Assembly (NCBI GenBank): GCA_035079385.1
Contig: JAVHKY010000026.1
Coordinates: 1,364,001 to 1,428,000, forward strand
Source: Aspidiotus rigidus
Taxonomy: Eukaryota > Arthropoda > Insecta > Hemiptera > Diaspididae
DNA: 64,000 nt
Direction: 5' to 3'
Each line of letters begins with the position of its first letter. Within the stretch, counting starts at the first letter, position 1. The translations under genes were made by a program, and so were the position numbers. Of this stretch, positions 10,810 to 26,100 are shown piece after piece. Below the pieces are notes generated by a model. It was not told where the DNA came from. It made no database searches and was given only the letters and a program-made list of their open reading frames with translations.

Positions 10810-12569
10810 ATTTCTTCAATTTAAAATCATTGAGCCATGATGAAATTGAACCTGAGCACCAATTGAATTAAGTAGAAAAGTTTTTTTTTTTTTTCATCGT
10901 TTAAAAATTTTCTCTCAGGTAAAATCGATGCGTATTCACGAAATTATCAAGACAACATCCCTCAGGAAAATAGGTATGTGTAAGGACTTTAATATTCTGG
11001 AAATAGAAAAACAAGACGACTGAACTCTACATCAAAGAATGAAAAAAATTATGAATCACTTCGAATTAGAACTCGGACAGAATATACTTGGAATAGGCTA
11101 GAAGAAATATAAGTTTATTACTTAAAATAATTTTCTTATGATTTAAGAGGCACAGAGACGACTCGATAATTATTCTTTAGGTCATTGTAAATCTATCTAC
11201 GAATCGAACGCATACAAAGATCAAGTCGAAATTACCGCGTAAATCTGTCTAGTTTCCCACACACCCGATCACAAATTATTTTTAAAAAAATGTTCGCTTA
11301 GCTCGATGTCCGGAGAAATACGAAATAAAATTTTGGATTAGAAAATACTACGAAGGAACATGTTAGAACAAATGATTTTAAAATTTACGGAATAAAAATA
11401 ATACTCTTTGGTACTTCACAATAATTATTGAAACTCGACAATTTTCTCCGAACTGTTTCGATAAGACCCTCTTCCAATTAAATTGAAAAATTTCAATATT
11501 ATTGTTACGCGAACAATATCGTAAGAATAGGAAAAAATTCGTTATTTCTATCGGGTAACCATCGTCGCTAATTTCGAAAAATTTGCAACGAGCATTAGAA
11601 TCCCAACGAAATCCAAATTTTTTACGCAGGTAACCTAAGTAATGCGTGAAATGCGTAACTGTCAAGATAATTGAACGAATTACAACTAACCATGTCGAAA
11701 AATTAAAAAACGAAGGAAAATGGTAAGAAGTTAATTTCAACAAAACAAACGTTAAATACTATAAATGCTTAAAAACGTGAGTACAAAAAAAATGGATAGT
11801 AAGGATATTACATGTATTGGAATAATAACATTTCATTTCAAAAAAGTTTCAAATAACCTGAGCCTGAGGAATTCTCGCAAAAAATTGCATGCCGTGCGCA
11901 GAATGAATAACACTTAATGAAATAAATCGATTTTAGTTTACTTTCTAATCCACATAAGAAGAGAATAAGAAAAAATGATATTACAAACATTGCACGCGAA
12001 ATTTAACAGTGAGAAAAAAAAATACGAATTCCTTAATAGTGAAAGGTGTCTGTATACTGTATCAAATAAAACGAATTATATATGGATACGAAGCTCCACG
12101 TAGGAATAGTATTTTTGTACTCTCTGATAAACGTTTATCATATTAATGCTCAGCAATATTTCCCAATTCGTTAAAAGTAATAAATTTAAAAAAAATAAAA
12201 AAAAAACAGAATAGCAATAATAATAAACATTATCAATCACGAAAAATCATAGTAGATTCACAATGCTAAAACCTGCATGAATGTTGATTCTGCTGAACAT
12301 AATTTCCCCTGCGCTAATTACTTCCGTTTATAATAATTGGAAAATGTATCAAAATCAAAGAAAAAGAACAAGAAAAAAGAAACATTAATGTTATTCGTTC
12401 AGTTTTGGAAAAGCTTAAAGGAGACAAAATTATAAAAAACCGTGATTCTAACGTATAATAGTAATAATAATAATGATAATAATACATTACACTAAGAAAT
12501 TAACGCACAGTAAGCAGCATCGAGGATCATCAATACGATGATGTAATATGGGAACGTATTGCAAGTTCG
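10810..12569. other. intergenic between ankyrin cluster and lamin
   Basis: Holds the 3' end of paralogue 3 and the 3' untranslated region of the lamin gene. AT-rich, with TAA/TGA-type microsatellite sequence near 12460-12485. No gene recognised. Confidence 0.5.
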
Positions 12570-15500
12570 TCACATGACAGCACAATTGGCATCTGAGTCT
12601 ATTCCCTGTTAACGAGAAGAAAAAAAAAAAAAATGATGAAAATTTTTTACCAATAACGCAATACAGGTACATCTCTCTCATAAGAAAGATACGTACCCTT
12701 CGATATTGAGAACCAAAACCATGCTGGCCAAAAGTTCTGGATCGTAGACGTCTTTCTCTTCTATGGGTCATAGTGGCAACATCCTGGAAAGAGAATTCGA
12801 TTTACATTCCGTGTTCATCGGTACAAATTAAAATGAAAAGAACAATTTTACTTCGCCATCTTTGTTTTGCAAAACAGTTTCCATAAGGTCGGCTACATTC
12901 CACTTCTGATTTTTCATGACGATTGTGTGTGGTGGTTCGTGCTTCTTATTCTCACCCGACGACCACACAGTGATGGTTTCCTTCGGTCCTAGTTTGACTG
13001 TTTTCGCAAACTTGAAGGCAATATCTTTGTCACCACATCTACGTACCAACATCCAATTTCCAACATTGATTTCCTAAAAATAAAAACGAAGCAAGTCAGA
13101 GAATATTTTCACTTAGTCATAAATTGATGAATCATTTTTCATGCCTCTTTTCCTTTGTTATAAATCTTGACGAAAGCACCCTTCGAATCTACTTCGCTAA
13201 TAGCAATATCGCCTTTCGCCGTTGAATTCGTCTTAAAATCTTCGAACACTTCATTTTCGTAGGCAACCCGTCTTCGCTTTCTAGCGGGTGTTGCGTCGTC
13301 GTCTGAAAATCCGTTCGTTTCGTCTACTCCTCGACGAGTAGGAGTGGGCGTATACTTCAATCTGTAAATGATGGTAATAAATTGATAACAGAAGAACAAA
13401 GAGAGCAATTCAATTCTACGATTTTTATTTCTCCTACCTAGCTTCTTCGCTTTCGAGTAACTTTCTATAAGCAGCTATTTCCAGATCCAACGCTATTTTT
13501 ATGTCCATCAGATCTTGATACTCTTGAAGCTGGCTTTGCATGGTATCTTGTAAGTTGGACAATTGTCTGGCACTGTTCAATCTTTCATCTTGTAATTGGT
13601 TTTCCAATTTTGTTATTTTATCCTGCGAAAAAATTCAATGTACAAGTTCTTTTTCTTTTTTTCCAGAAAATCAAGAGGTGTTCGTAAGTTTTTACTCACT
13701 TCCAAGATGCCATTTTTGGTTTCCAAATTCTTGACGGCCTTTCTCGCGTCATCGAGGTCGGATTGGAGTTTACGAACTTGGTCGTAACTACCATTGGCTA
13801 AGTTATTCTTACGCTCGATATCAGCCTCCAACGTTTTTATCTAGGAGTGCGAATAATTCGAATAAAATTATCTATATTTTCCTCACTTCAAGATGTGTCT
13901 TTGTTTAGATGAGTTTAATTAGCAAAATTGTTTTTTTTTTTTCTTAACTCTTAAAACGTAAAGAATATTTAATCCAAAATGTTTCCAGGCATACAAAATT
14001 CAACTTGCCTGGATACTAATTTGAAAAAGAGGAAGGCCTGCGAATACAAGATGTGAGAAGTTTGTAGATTCATAGAAGACTGCCAATGAGATTACAAGAC
14101 TCAAGAGTCAAAAGCTACCTGAGATACCAGGAGAAACACCTTCACTCATGGTGCTCACAGTTAGGAGGAGAGAAAGAAGAAGCGGGGAGGTAAGTGCGTG
14201 CGCACGGTCTAAAAGGTTCGAATTAAGAAAACTCGTGACTCGCGAATATCTCGTGATTAGATTAATTCTCATTTCCTAGTTCTACACACGTGATTTTTTC
14301 ACGACTCTCATGAATACAACCCACCCCACATACATGACTTGATAATCTCGAGAATTCATGAAGGGGGAAAGAAATAATACTTCACAATATTGTTCACCAA
14401 TAATGTAACGATAATTGGAAGAGAGGAGAGGGAGAGGGGTAAATTCAAGAAGAGCACAGGATATATTTAATATTTCTTCGCCAGATTAAGGAAAATCACT
14501 CATGATTAGATTAGCAAACAAAAGAGCAACAGGTGCTAAACTTTCTCATTTCATATTTGAGTGAAACAAATATAGATTTTCGACTCGAGCTGTGAGTGAC
14601 AAAGGAAACACCACGGAGGAGGGCTACTAGGTCGAAGTATCGTTCAGTTTTCTAATCAAGCGGTGAGCTCCAAGTTTCGTGATATTCCTTCACTAAATGA
14701 ATTACGCGAGCGAAATGAAACAAAATCAAAGGACTTAGACCATGTCAAATAAATATTTTGTTTTGGAACCTAAATACTAAAACCCACTGACGAATTGATA
14801 TCAATTTATCATTAACAAAATTCTCTGGAATAAGACTGGAAACATGAACCAACGTCAAAACTTGGTGTATTCAAACTTCACGAATCAAACGTTTGATAAT
14901 TCTTCTTCAAATAAATAAAATTACATATCCAGTCTTTCGTCAGTTTACATAACTTCGGTCTCCTCGCAAAGAGGAATGACACAGATTATACTCGTATGTT
15001 TGCCATGTGCAGAAAAAATATTTTCTTTTGACTACACGTGGAATAGAAAAAGTAAACAATGTAACATTGTGTAAACTATTTCTGCGAACAACTATCTGGC
15101 AAATAGAAAGAAATCACTCAACGCCCAGAACATAGCCACGGCCTTCTAAAGAGAGTTCGTCTAATAGGTACCTCTTCCACGTATTCCGGTTGATAAGCAA
15201 AATTAGAAGTTTATAAAATATTTTTCGAAGTCTTATACGAGAATTCATAATAATGAGTTAGCCGATAAAAATATGCATAAGTAGATTGATTTTAAAGACA
15301 ACCACCGATCGTAAGACTCGATACGATCGATAGCTCGGCACTGAATTACGTTCATTACTTTCTATCGTGTAACGAGTTTCTCGCCGGCCGGCACATGTAG
15401 GTTTATTACCCCGCCTACTTACCGCCATCTCATCTCACTTCTACAAAGTAAAAAATGTAATTACACATTGGCAGAACCGTACTTCGAGCGACGAAAATAG

Positions 15501-18080
15501 TTTCTAACGTACTACAAACGAGTCTTTCCACGAGTTTGAGGCGGTAAGTGACCATAATGCCGGCAGCAGTAAATCAACTTTGTAAAATAAAAATTCATTC
15601 TTTTTATATTCGGTCACGTCGATGAACTTGACCGAAATTAATTAAAATACAACTGAATACGACAATCTCATCATTAAATCAAAATTCATTAGTCTGGTTG
15701 CTTGTCTCACCTTTTCTTCGTAAATTTTTCGTATATCCTCCTTGTTGCGTTTCAGATCGTCTTCATATTCTTGTCTCAATTGTTGCAAGTTTTCAGAGTA
15801 TTTTTGTTCCATCTTCTGTTCAATTTGACCATCGACGTCGGATAATTCGATCGTTTTGATAGTCCGCGAGCTTTCAGATAATTGCTCAAACATCTACGAA
15901 GAAATAATAGAAATTAACGAATTTACACAAAGAGAGAATTTTCCGCCGAAATTAAAATTTTTCTTCCTCACCTGTTCTTTAAAATTGAAAGACTCGCGCA
16001 TACTTTGCATCTTATTTTCCAAATCGATTCGGAGGATAGTTTCGCTATCCAATTCTTTGCTTTTGGCGTCCAATTCATTTTGTAATCGGGTATTTTCTTT
16101 ATTCAGAGTCTAAATAATAACGAAGAATTAAATTCAATCGAACTAGCGAGAGCGTACGGAGACGCTGTCGAATTACCTTATTTTCAGCTGTAGCTTTCTT
16201 AAGATCAGCGCTGGCTTGAGTATATTTATTTGAAATGTCAGTGAATCGGTCTCGGTAGTTTTTCAAACTATTTTCAGAAGTCGCCAATTCTGAGGTAACT
16301 TTACTGAGTCTGAAAATAAAAAAATATGAGCCGGTGTTCAGGGTAAGGGTTAGAAGTTGCTAATTCGGGGTGGATAAAAATATCAATTCTTAACAAAACT
16401 TAAGGGGTGACGAATTAAAAATAGGACGTGGAAGTCTGGTAAAGGAAACCTACGCACGTTTTTCGAAGCGGAAGTATTAACGTAAAAGTCCTCCTTCGAA
16501 CTCTTCGATGTATTGAATAGAAAATTTGAATTATGTTAGATGGCAGCACTGGCTCAGATGCATACACTTGTACATCATCATTACATACTGAGATTATTAT
16601 GCTTCGTAGGGGAATTTATTACTTCTTCTTCCGTAGGTGTGTCTCCCGTTTTCGATTCCATAAGCAGCGTCGGTACGTTTCAACGATGAACCACCCGTTT
16701 GGCTTACTATAGTGTGAATTTACACAGTACAAGATCGTTCAACAAGTGTCACGAGCGACACGAACGAAGACTGCCCGTATGGCCATCGAGTTCAAGGACA
16801 GGAAATTACTTTCGATTTTCATTTCAATTTATATGAAGGGTTTCTATAGAGTGATAGGGTGTAGCGTAACTGAATACGAGAATCAATTCTGGACGGCCTT
16901 CGTGAAATTCGCTGAATACGAGAGTAGTGTAAAGGGAATTTTTTCGCGAAACAATAGACATAGCGGGAAAATGACGAGTGTGCAAAACGTTGCTATTCGG
17001 AAACAATCGATTGATCAACGAGCGAAGCCGGTAGCATTCCGTCGAAAAAATTGTTCGTACCTCCCTGCATGTAAAAGCCTCTTACAAAATATGATCATCA
17101 CTTACATACTTAGGTTCATTGTGGTTACGTCACATCGAGGGGGGAAAAGCATAGAAAACGTGCATGATTTCGTTTATTTACTCATCATTTCCAAGAAACG
17201 TATGTGCACGTCGGGTGGAAAGGAGCTGGTTTCTAGGCACGGATGATTTTCGAACATACCATTTACACGATTTATTTGACAAGGTTATGTAGGGTTACTA
17301 CCAAATATAGAAGGTAAAGATAACTAATAAAAATTTTTATTTCGCCTAAACGTGATATTTTGCAAGTTGGAACCAATTCAAATTATTTCAAATTAATAAA
17401 TAAATTCTCTTCTTGAACTTTATCTAACAAAATTTAACATAACGAGTAAGAACTACATGAATGTACAAGAATCCTCCAAAAGATATCCAGTTCGAAAATA
17501 CCACACGCATAGTTGCGCGGGGGGTATTCAAATCGTATCAGGTCAAGATAGATGGGAACCAATATCAAACTGAGTGATAATTGAGAACTGAACGGTGACT
17601 ACTTTGGGTAAAAATTTACTCGAAAGTTTCCACCCGAATTAACAAATTCGGATACTGTTCCAGTTTACGCTACGATAGACGAACAACTTACTTGGAAGTC
17701 AGATCTTGGTTCTGCTGTTGCAGCCGCTTGTTATCCAAATCAACTTTTGCGCGTTCTTTCGCTTCCGAATCTAAAGCTTTCCGTAACTGCGTTACTTCAT
17801 TTTCGTACAGATCTTTGATGCTGGTTACTTCTTTCGTTTTTACTTCATGATACGTTTGAAGCTGATAATCCAACCGACTATTTTCGGTTTCTAAATGTCT
17901 AACACGTTCGATATACTGAGCTAATCTATCGTTCAACGATTGCAAGGTTTTTTTCTCCTGCAGACGTGATAACCGTGTAGGACTTAGCGGCGGACTACGG
18001 CTTCGATCGCGAGATTTGGAAGCTTTACTCGGCGTAGACGGCACCGGCGTTGACTTCCTGCTGGCATGTTTAGTCGACAT
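12570..18080 (-). CDS. Lam: B-type nuclear lamin, ten coding exons, 576 aa
   Basis: Intermediate-filament protein of the nuclear lamina. Coding exons in order: 17692-18080, 16177-16309, 15972-16109, 15711-15893, 13700-13840, 13438-13622, 13145-13361, 12852-13073, 12697-12783, 12570-12605. The sum is 1731 nt and all phases agree. The head has a CDK1-type SPTR site (33-36). The coiled-coil rod begins with the conserved [16 protein letters not shown] and closes with [25 protein letters not shown] near residue 385. A basic nuclear signal ARKRRR follows near residue 420, then the Ig-fold tail domain (about 430-536) and a C-terminal CAVM farnesylation box on a 12-codon last exon. Intron 13074-13144 uses a GC donor. 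The two long introns (13841-15710, 16310-17691) hold no recognisable gene. Slightly shorter than fly Dm0 lamin. Confidence 0.96.
13841..15710. other. lamin intron, no other feature
   Basis: 1.87-kb intron inside the lamin rod domain. Purine-rich and AT-rich tracts, no coding signal or recognisable transposon. Confidence 0.6.
16310..17691. other. first lamin intron, no other feature
   Basis: 1.38-kb intron. It contains a 166-codon plus-strand open frame (16746-17246) without recognisable domains, which I treat as chance. First introns often carry enhancers, but nothing specific is visible. Confidence 0.5.
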
Positions 18081-19918
18081 TTCTTTCTAACTCACCGATA
18101 ACCGAAAACAACAGTTTCATTAAACGATATCCTGCGGATGAAACACAAGTAAGACACTGCAAAGGAACACGAAAATAAGACTGAAATACAAAATTATTCG
18201 TTTTGTTCGTGAAATGGTACGAAGTTGAACACAACCGTTTGTTTAGATCGTTTGAATGACCGAATGATACATAATTGTGAGCGTGTGCGCAGTGCTGCCA
18301 AACGAGAAAAACTTCAACTTCACTTTTCAGTATTTTTTTCATCGAGGGAAAAAGTCGAAGGACGTCTTAATATTGGAGAGTTTTATGAATTTTGAAGGTG
18401 GATTATTCTTTTTCATCATTTTCATTTAATTTGATATTTCCATACAGCCAAAGCGATAAAGTTGGGTTATAAATATTGATAGTTCTGCATGATGAAAAAG
18501 ACGATTTTCGAACTACGAATATTGCAAAACAAAGTAGGCCTACACGATTTATTGTACGAAGTTCAAACTACAGGCACAAAGATCGAGGTACTATTTATTC
18601 GTACGAATGTACGACTACGATTAATATACGATAAGTCAATAACCTTCGAATTCTGTTATACTAGGTCGAAATACAATACAAAGGTGAAAAAAGTTTCCCC
18701 GAAATTCAAAAGGTCCGAAGCTAGATCCATTGACCATTACTTACTTCGTAATTGCTTTTAGATCTCTATTTACCTTAAGAACTACTCGAGCTGATAAAGA
18801 GCCGTATTCATTTGGATTGACTATTCCGTCTCCTTGTAATACTAGTCCCACCAGCTCGGGTGGTCATCCGAGTGAGTAAAGCAGCCATAAAAGACCTACG
18901 TTCGAGACATTATTTCAAACATTTCTGAAACATGCAGAAACTATAATTCTCTTGAATTTGCAGTCTGCTGTCACCATAAGCGAAATTCAAGTCAATGACA
19001 ATCGGCTTCGCACTCCTGCCTGAATTTTATTTAGCCGTGCAAAGTTGAACTGGTGTATTTCCAAAACAAAAATCAAGAAAATGAGATTATTTTTCAGCTT
19101 CTAGTAGACACTATCATGAGCCTTATTCTCTTGATCGTTAAATTGGATGTACGTCAATATTCATCTTTGTACCTACGCCAGTATTAAGATGGCATTAAAA
19201 AAATTGAATTTTATTATGATTAATCATGCTCGAAGAAACCATCACAAACCATTTCTGCCCGTACCCTCTTTAGTTTTCCCATTAACAGCAGAACTGTATA
19301 TATAATTTAACCCCGCTCAGAAAATTTTCCAGCGCCATCTTGAATCTTGTATCGAGTTTTACCGCTCAAATGTCACTCATTAAGACGCCCTTTCATCTGG
19401 TTTCACCATTCGTGTCGACGAAATGAACCTTACGAATTGAGAAAATTTCACGTTATGAACTTATCGTGGTGTAGTAGAGAAAAAAAAACGCAAGGAAACA
19501 CATTTTATGAATGCACCGTAAAGTCCTCAACGCCGAGCCCCACAATACAATACATTGAAAATTCACTTCTTGTAACCGTCGAGGGGGTAACCTGGTCTTG
19601 AAAGAAAACGACTAGAAGTGAAGTAGGATAATTTTGTATCTTGAGAATCATTCCGTACTCTCTGCGAAGTGTATCAGTTATCAACGGGAGTTTGGCGTTA
19701 GTTTCTTAGACGTACTCAGACTTTCTACTCATCTTAGCTTTCGAGTTGAAGAAAAAAACGACGAAGAGTTTATAATCAGGCCTAAATATGACCGAAATAG
19801 CAGTCAAATGATCAATAAGGAGTAGAAAAAGAATAATAAAAATAAATTTGAATCATTATAATTCACAAATACAATGATGATACCACATTTAAAAAGAATT
19901 AGAAGACTGTAATACTAA
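18081..19918. other. lamin 5' flank and KRI1 3' flank
   Basis: Contains the lamin leader and promoter (no clear TATA box) next to 18080 and the KRI1 3' untranslated region next to 19918. No gene seen between them. Confidence 0.5.
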
Positions 19919-22530
<2,612 letters not shown>

Positions 22531-23162
22531 GATCGAAATTAGGACAACGAATTAAGTAATTAAAGAAGAGTACAAATAAGAATTAATGGAATATGGATTT
22601 GGGTTTCATTTTACTCTTCCTGATTTTCTCTTATCAAAATTATTCAAAGCGTGCGTGCGTATCGGGAATTTTGAAAAAATTTTTGATGCTTAGCGCACTC
22701 TAGTGTTTGTGCTAAGCTTATCAGTTTTCGGCTGTACGTTGCCAAATCTATGTAGTTCTCATTGTTATCTGTTCAATGAGTGCACTGACGTACAAGCCAA
22801 AAACTATAGTCGAAAACTTATACGAAATACTTCGCTCGGTTCTTTTATCTATTTAATAAGTATTTTCACATTTTTCAGTTGCATCTGCAATACGAATTCT
22901 TTATTTCTTTCTATCAAATTATTTTCCTATTAATGTGCGCAATTTGACTTACGACGATCTCTCGGAGAATTTATCACGTCATAAGTTTTAGGTGTGTAAT
23001 ATTTTTGTATTTTTCGAATCATCATCTTCTCATTAATTGTCTTTGCTGTTTCTTGCTTCATTGAATCAAATGCGTATTATTCTGAAATAATGGCTTCTTA
23101 GCATTTCATGATTCATCTTGAACTGTCTATTCTATTGCTTTTAGGATTCCCAGAATTTCAGT
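22531..23162. promoter_or_regulatory. divergent KRI1/EDC4 promoter region
   Basis: 632 bp between the two start codons, with no other gene. A splice acceptor (aatttcag, ending at 23161) sits two bases before the EDC4 ATG, so EDC4 probably has a non-coding first exon inside this stretch. No TATA box stands out. Confidence 0.5.
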
Positions 23163-26100
23163 ATGGAAGAGACTGTAAAGAATCTCAATACAAGCTATGA
23201 AATGAATGGCTCAATAAAAGACAGCGACTCAGTTCAAATTATGTACGTATTTGGCTCCTTTTTTGTAGTTATGCCAATGGCAGATGTTTTAGCTCTTCGA
23301 GAGTATCTAAAGAGCAATTTCTCAGCTTCATTTGACCACTTTATCCTGGAAAAATATTCGTCATTTTCATTCTCTCTTCAGAAATTATCATGACGCGGAT
23401 ATTGATGGTGCGAATGATAATACATCGGTCTTGATCACGGGTGACCAAGTCAAGATCGTACCGAGTTCGGGTAAACATTCCATGGGTAGTTCTAAGGTAA
23501 AATTGAAGAACGTAGTCGATTACTCTTGGGAATATAAGTTCTACGATGGACAGATTCTAGCCATTCATATTTCCGGGAGGTATATTGCATATGGACTCCA
23601 AGGTAGAAGGAATATTTTTTTAGATACCAACATATCCCTCATTCGATGTCATTAATGATGATTTTATTCTTATGTTTCGAAGGAAAGGAATCTGGTATCA
23701 TAAGAGTGATTGATTTGAAAAGTTCTAGTCGAGCTCTTATTAAGGGTATCGAAGGAATGACGCAAGATGTATCATTTGCCTTTATTCTTACTCCAGTCCT
23801 TCTTGCATGCATTGATTCAGTTGGCGATGTATATGTGTACACAGTCGAAGAAAACAAAATGTTGTCGACTCTTAATTGCCAATTGACGTTACACATCAAA
23901 CAGGTAACCGTTATGCCAGAAACCTTTAAGCAAATTAAACAAGTTAAAACCTGAACTCTTGACTTGTTCAACAGGATTCTACCGACAACAAACTGAGTAA
24001 AATCAATCGTATTGTCTGGTGTCCGTATGTACCAGACGAAGAAGAACTTCAAGAAGACGACGATCCGTCTAAATTAATTGTTACCCGCGGAAACAAGGTT
24101 AAATTCGATCAATTTTACTTCATTTCCATGTTTGGTTTCAAAAGTCTGACCATTCCATTATCTTTTATTCAATTGTAGGCTCATTTATGGAATGTGAACA
24201 CAGTTAAAAAGAAGCATGGAACGAATCCTGTCACACCAAACTCAGTTACCGACGGATTTTTAGAAATAGAGACTGAATTTAATATAGTTGACGTTGCGTT
24301 TTCTCCTGATGGATCTACTGTAGCTTTAGCCTGCTCTGATGGTGGCATTCGTTTCTTTCAAGTAAGATGATACGTTTCATTTAAACTCGATGCGAAAAAA
24401 AGGACTAAACTTGCATAATAATTTTACCAATTTTTAAAATATGAAGGTAGATGTCCCGGAAGGTGAGAGTCCCACCTGTATACATGATTGGCGTCCTCAT
24501 GATAATAAACCAGTGTCTTGCCTGTATTTCCTGGACAACCACCTAGGCTCTGAGTGAGTGGTGTTTGTTATTTTACACTCTTCCTAAGGAAGTGTGAAGT
24601 TTAATTCAGTCTAATTTCTTCCTATTTTACAGTTGTCATTTTTGGAAATATGCTGTGACTGGTGTCGAAGGTAATACTGAACTCAAGGTTTGGACTTGTG
24701 AATCGTGGGCTTGTTTGCAAACGATCAAGTACGAACCAACCGACCATTTGACCGGATCTAATGTTAAGTTGAAGGTAGCCGTCGATATTACGGCTAATTT
24801 TATCCTCATTTCGGATATGCAAAGAAAAGTGAGTAATGTAGCCAGTTTTTTTTTCTACTTTCACAACCTTGGTATTGAAAGCAAATTGATGGGTTCGCAG
24901 CTATTACATGTGCTCCAACTGAAAGGGAACAGTGGAGAAACCGAAACGCGTATACATATCATCTCGGAATTCCTGTTATCCTCACCAATATTGAGCTTTG
25001 GAATAGTAAAGGCAAAAGAAGATTATTTTACTGATGAGCAGCTATTGACATTTGAAAATTTAGTTGACTTCGTTCATGACAGTAAGTCGAGATTTTGAAT
25101 GCGAACGTGTCAATCTACATATGTATTTGTAAATTCGTGACTATTTTAGGTGGCCAACCTGCGGAAGATAACGACGAAAAGGTTTCTTTAAAGACTATCA
25201 TAAAGCTATATATCGTACAACCGAAAGCTTTACACGAGTGTATCATAACTTATAATTCGGGAGAGACTTCGGATAAATTTTGCGGCTCTAAATTGATGAC
25301 AAAGAATTGTAAGCAGTGAAACTCTCACTTATCGCTGCGTATGTAGACATAGATATTCATGATCGATAATTTTTCCGACAGTGTACGGTGATGCTGTTCA
25401 GGAGAAATTAATGAATGGACTAAGCGAAAACGTACCAGTGTATGCGGAGAATGATGACTACTTAGTAGAAGTTTGTTCCATTCCTCAACTTTTGAATCGG
25501 TTAATGGTATTAAAATTATGCATTGTTATATTTACTTATTTTAGGACTGCACTATGACTCGTCGTTTACAAGAATTTCTTGAAAATAAAGATGTTTCGAG
25601 AAGATCTATAGATCGCGAAAGTATCACGGTAAAAAGAAAAAACAAAATGTTCGAAATCTAATTTTGATATAGTGGATGAGAAAGGTAAAGATTATAAAAT
25701 TTCAGCATCGGGTTAGTGCAACTCTCAATGGCGATCACGAACAAGAAGATATAGAGGAGGAATGTGACGTGATTGACCAAGACGCAAATGTCGGGCCCAT
25801 CGTCAGTACTGGTAGCAGTCCTAGTAGAGAAGTTCAAAATATTTTGTTTTCATCTCAAGTAGCAACCGATAACATACCTGATATACCTGCCAAGAATATT
25901 GAAAAGTGAGATTTTGTTTTTATCGACTGCAGCCGGCGTTGTGCTTGATAATGAGTTTGTGTATCGTTTTTAGTGAGTTACCCGCGACGGAGTGGCCCAA
26001 AGTTCCCATTCCGGAACCAGAAAACATATGTCAAAAGATGAATAACATGATTCTACGGTAATGTCAATTTCTTTTGTCACAAACATCTGTCTCACGAAAG

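Noticed and set aside
16746..17246. 166-codon plus-strand open frame in the first lamin intron
   Set aside because: No domain, biased composition or splice context; lies antisense inside an intron.
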